Below, in pieces: positions 63,267 to 64,000 of a stretch of DNA of 64,000 bases; position 1 is the first letter of the stretch; each line of letters starts with the position of its first letter. Made by a program: the position numbers and the translations under genes. The notes under the pieces were generated by a model that saw nothing but the letters and a program-made list of their open reading frames with translations, did not search any database and was not told the origin of the DNA. The DNA is from Acidobacteriota bacterium (lineage in GTDB: Bacteria > Acidobacteriota > Blastocatellia > Pyrinomonadales > Pyrinomonadaceae): positions 18,031 to 82,030 of the forward strand of contig JAFDVK010000031.1 in assembly GCA_018269005.1 (NCBI GenBank), given 5' to 3'.

Positions 63267-63650
63267 TTAGATCCGAAAGGTGTGAAGGCGCAGGTATAAC
63301 GCAGGAAGGCTCAAAGGTTCCGAGTCGTGAAAAGCGAGTTGATGGGAAGGCGGCTTCCTGTCGAGGACCGATTTGAATTCAAATGCGGGAACGATCGATT
63401 CAGGTTGGACAGCCTGCAAGCTGATCCTTGCAAAGCTCTCAACGCGATCCGGCACGACATTCTCAGACCGGGACATCGCACAGGCCGTTTCGCAGCAGGT
63501 CTTGCCCTGCATCGAATTTTCGACCACAGTTTTCGGCTTGCAGCAGGCGTGCGCCGATTCGCTCTTTCCGCCAACACAGCCGCACACACCGGCATATATC
63601 TGACCGGCAAGGGCAAGGACGAAAAATACAGCAATGAGCCGCCTCAACAT
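63267..63650 (-). CDS. Cys-rich secreted protein at the head of the efflux operon
   Basis: 127 aa with a short signal peptide (MLRRLIAVFFVLALAGQIYAG). The next 40 residues hold seven cysteines (GVCGCVGG, HACCKPK, KTCCETAC) and two histidine/methionine positions, a pattern that invites metal binding; the rest is unremarkable and ends at an Arg/Leu-rich tail (ALYLRLHTFRI). Similar small proteins precede copper/silver efflux operons in other acidobacteria, by my recollection; I can name no family. A role in metal trapping or sensing is inferred. Confidence 0.6.
   Translation of the reverse strand: MLRRLIAVFFVLALAGQIYAGVCGCVGGKSESAHACCKPKTVVENSMQGKTCCETACAMSRSENVVPDRVESFARISLQAVQPESIVPAFEFKSVLDRKPPSHQLAFHDSEPLSLPALYLRLHTFRI

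Positions 63651-64000
<350 letters not shown>

Overview
The window reads as a chromosomal segment of an acidobacterium, most likely class Blastocatellia (Pyrinomonadaceae-like). This is inferred from gene content: PhoB-type winged-helix/TPR regulators, a ScyD/ScyE-like protein, beta-roll surface proteins with a conserved C-terminal domain, FG-GAP proteins and the palindromic repeat families. No rRNA gene is present to prove it. Coding density is high and both strands are used.

Layout. 1-4.4 kb: a PIN-toxin tail, an M20 amidohydrolase, a secreted M1 peptidase and two small secreted proteins. 4.6-13.9 kb: two related winged-helix/TPR regulators flank three minus-strand secreted proteins. A 44-bp broken copy of the dapB 5' end sits directly behind the first regulator, so this block probably inserted between an ancestral regulator and dapB. 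13.9-23.4 kb: a plus-strand lysine/diaminopimelate cluster (dapB, dapA, dapD, a class I aminotransferase, asd) interleaved with a BRO-N protein, a TrpF-like protein, a P1 peptidase and an RNB ribonuclease. 23.6-28.7 kb: an AT-rich DUF3800 gene, then purB, purS and purQ, with a 1.3-kb repeat-packed gap behind purB. 28.8-38.5 kb: an FG-GAP surface protein, a GHMP kinase, a DedA protein, a ROK kinase, a LecA-like lectin-domain protein and a RecB-like nuclease/helicase.

38.9-50.6 kb is the most interesting part: a clade II type nitrous oxide reductase operon in one continuous strand. It holds a GltD-like FAD/NAD(P)/4Fe-4S oxidoreductase, Rieske protein, DUF2231-like membrane protein, b6-type cytochrome b, pentaheme cytochrome c, NosZ with a lipoprotein-type signal, a NosB-like membrane protein, NosD, NosF, NosL and NosY. 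Read together it suggests a dedicated quinol (and possibly NAD(P)H) to N2O electron path. A YwiC-like protein, a hemerythrin behind an FNR/DNR-like box, a tandem universal stress protein and a soluble PAS/NtrC two-component pair follow.

56.7-63.7 kb: a minus-strand Cus/Czc-type heavy-metal efflux operon (RND pump, TolC-like protein, membrane-fusion protein) behind a small lipoprotein and a Cys-rich secreted protein. Its neighbourhood to the copper enzyme NosZ is suggestive. The window ends in the 3' half of a tRNA gene, probably tRNA-Thr.
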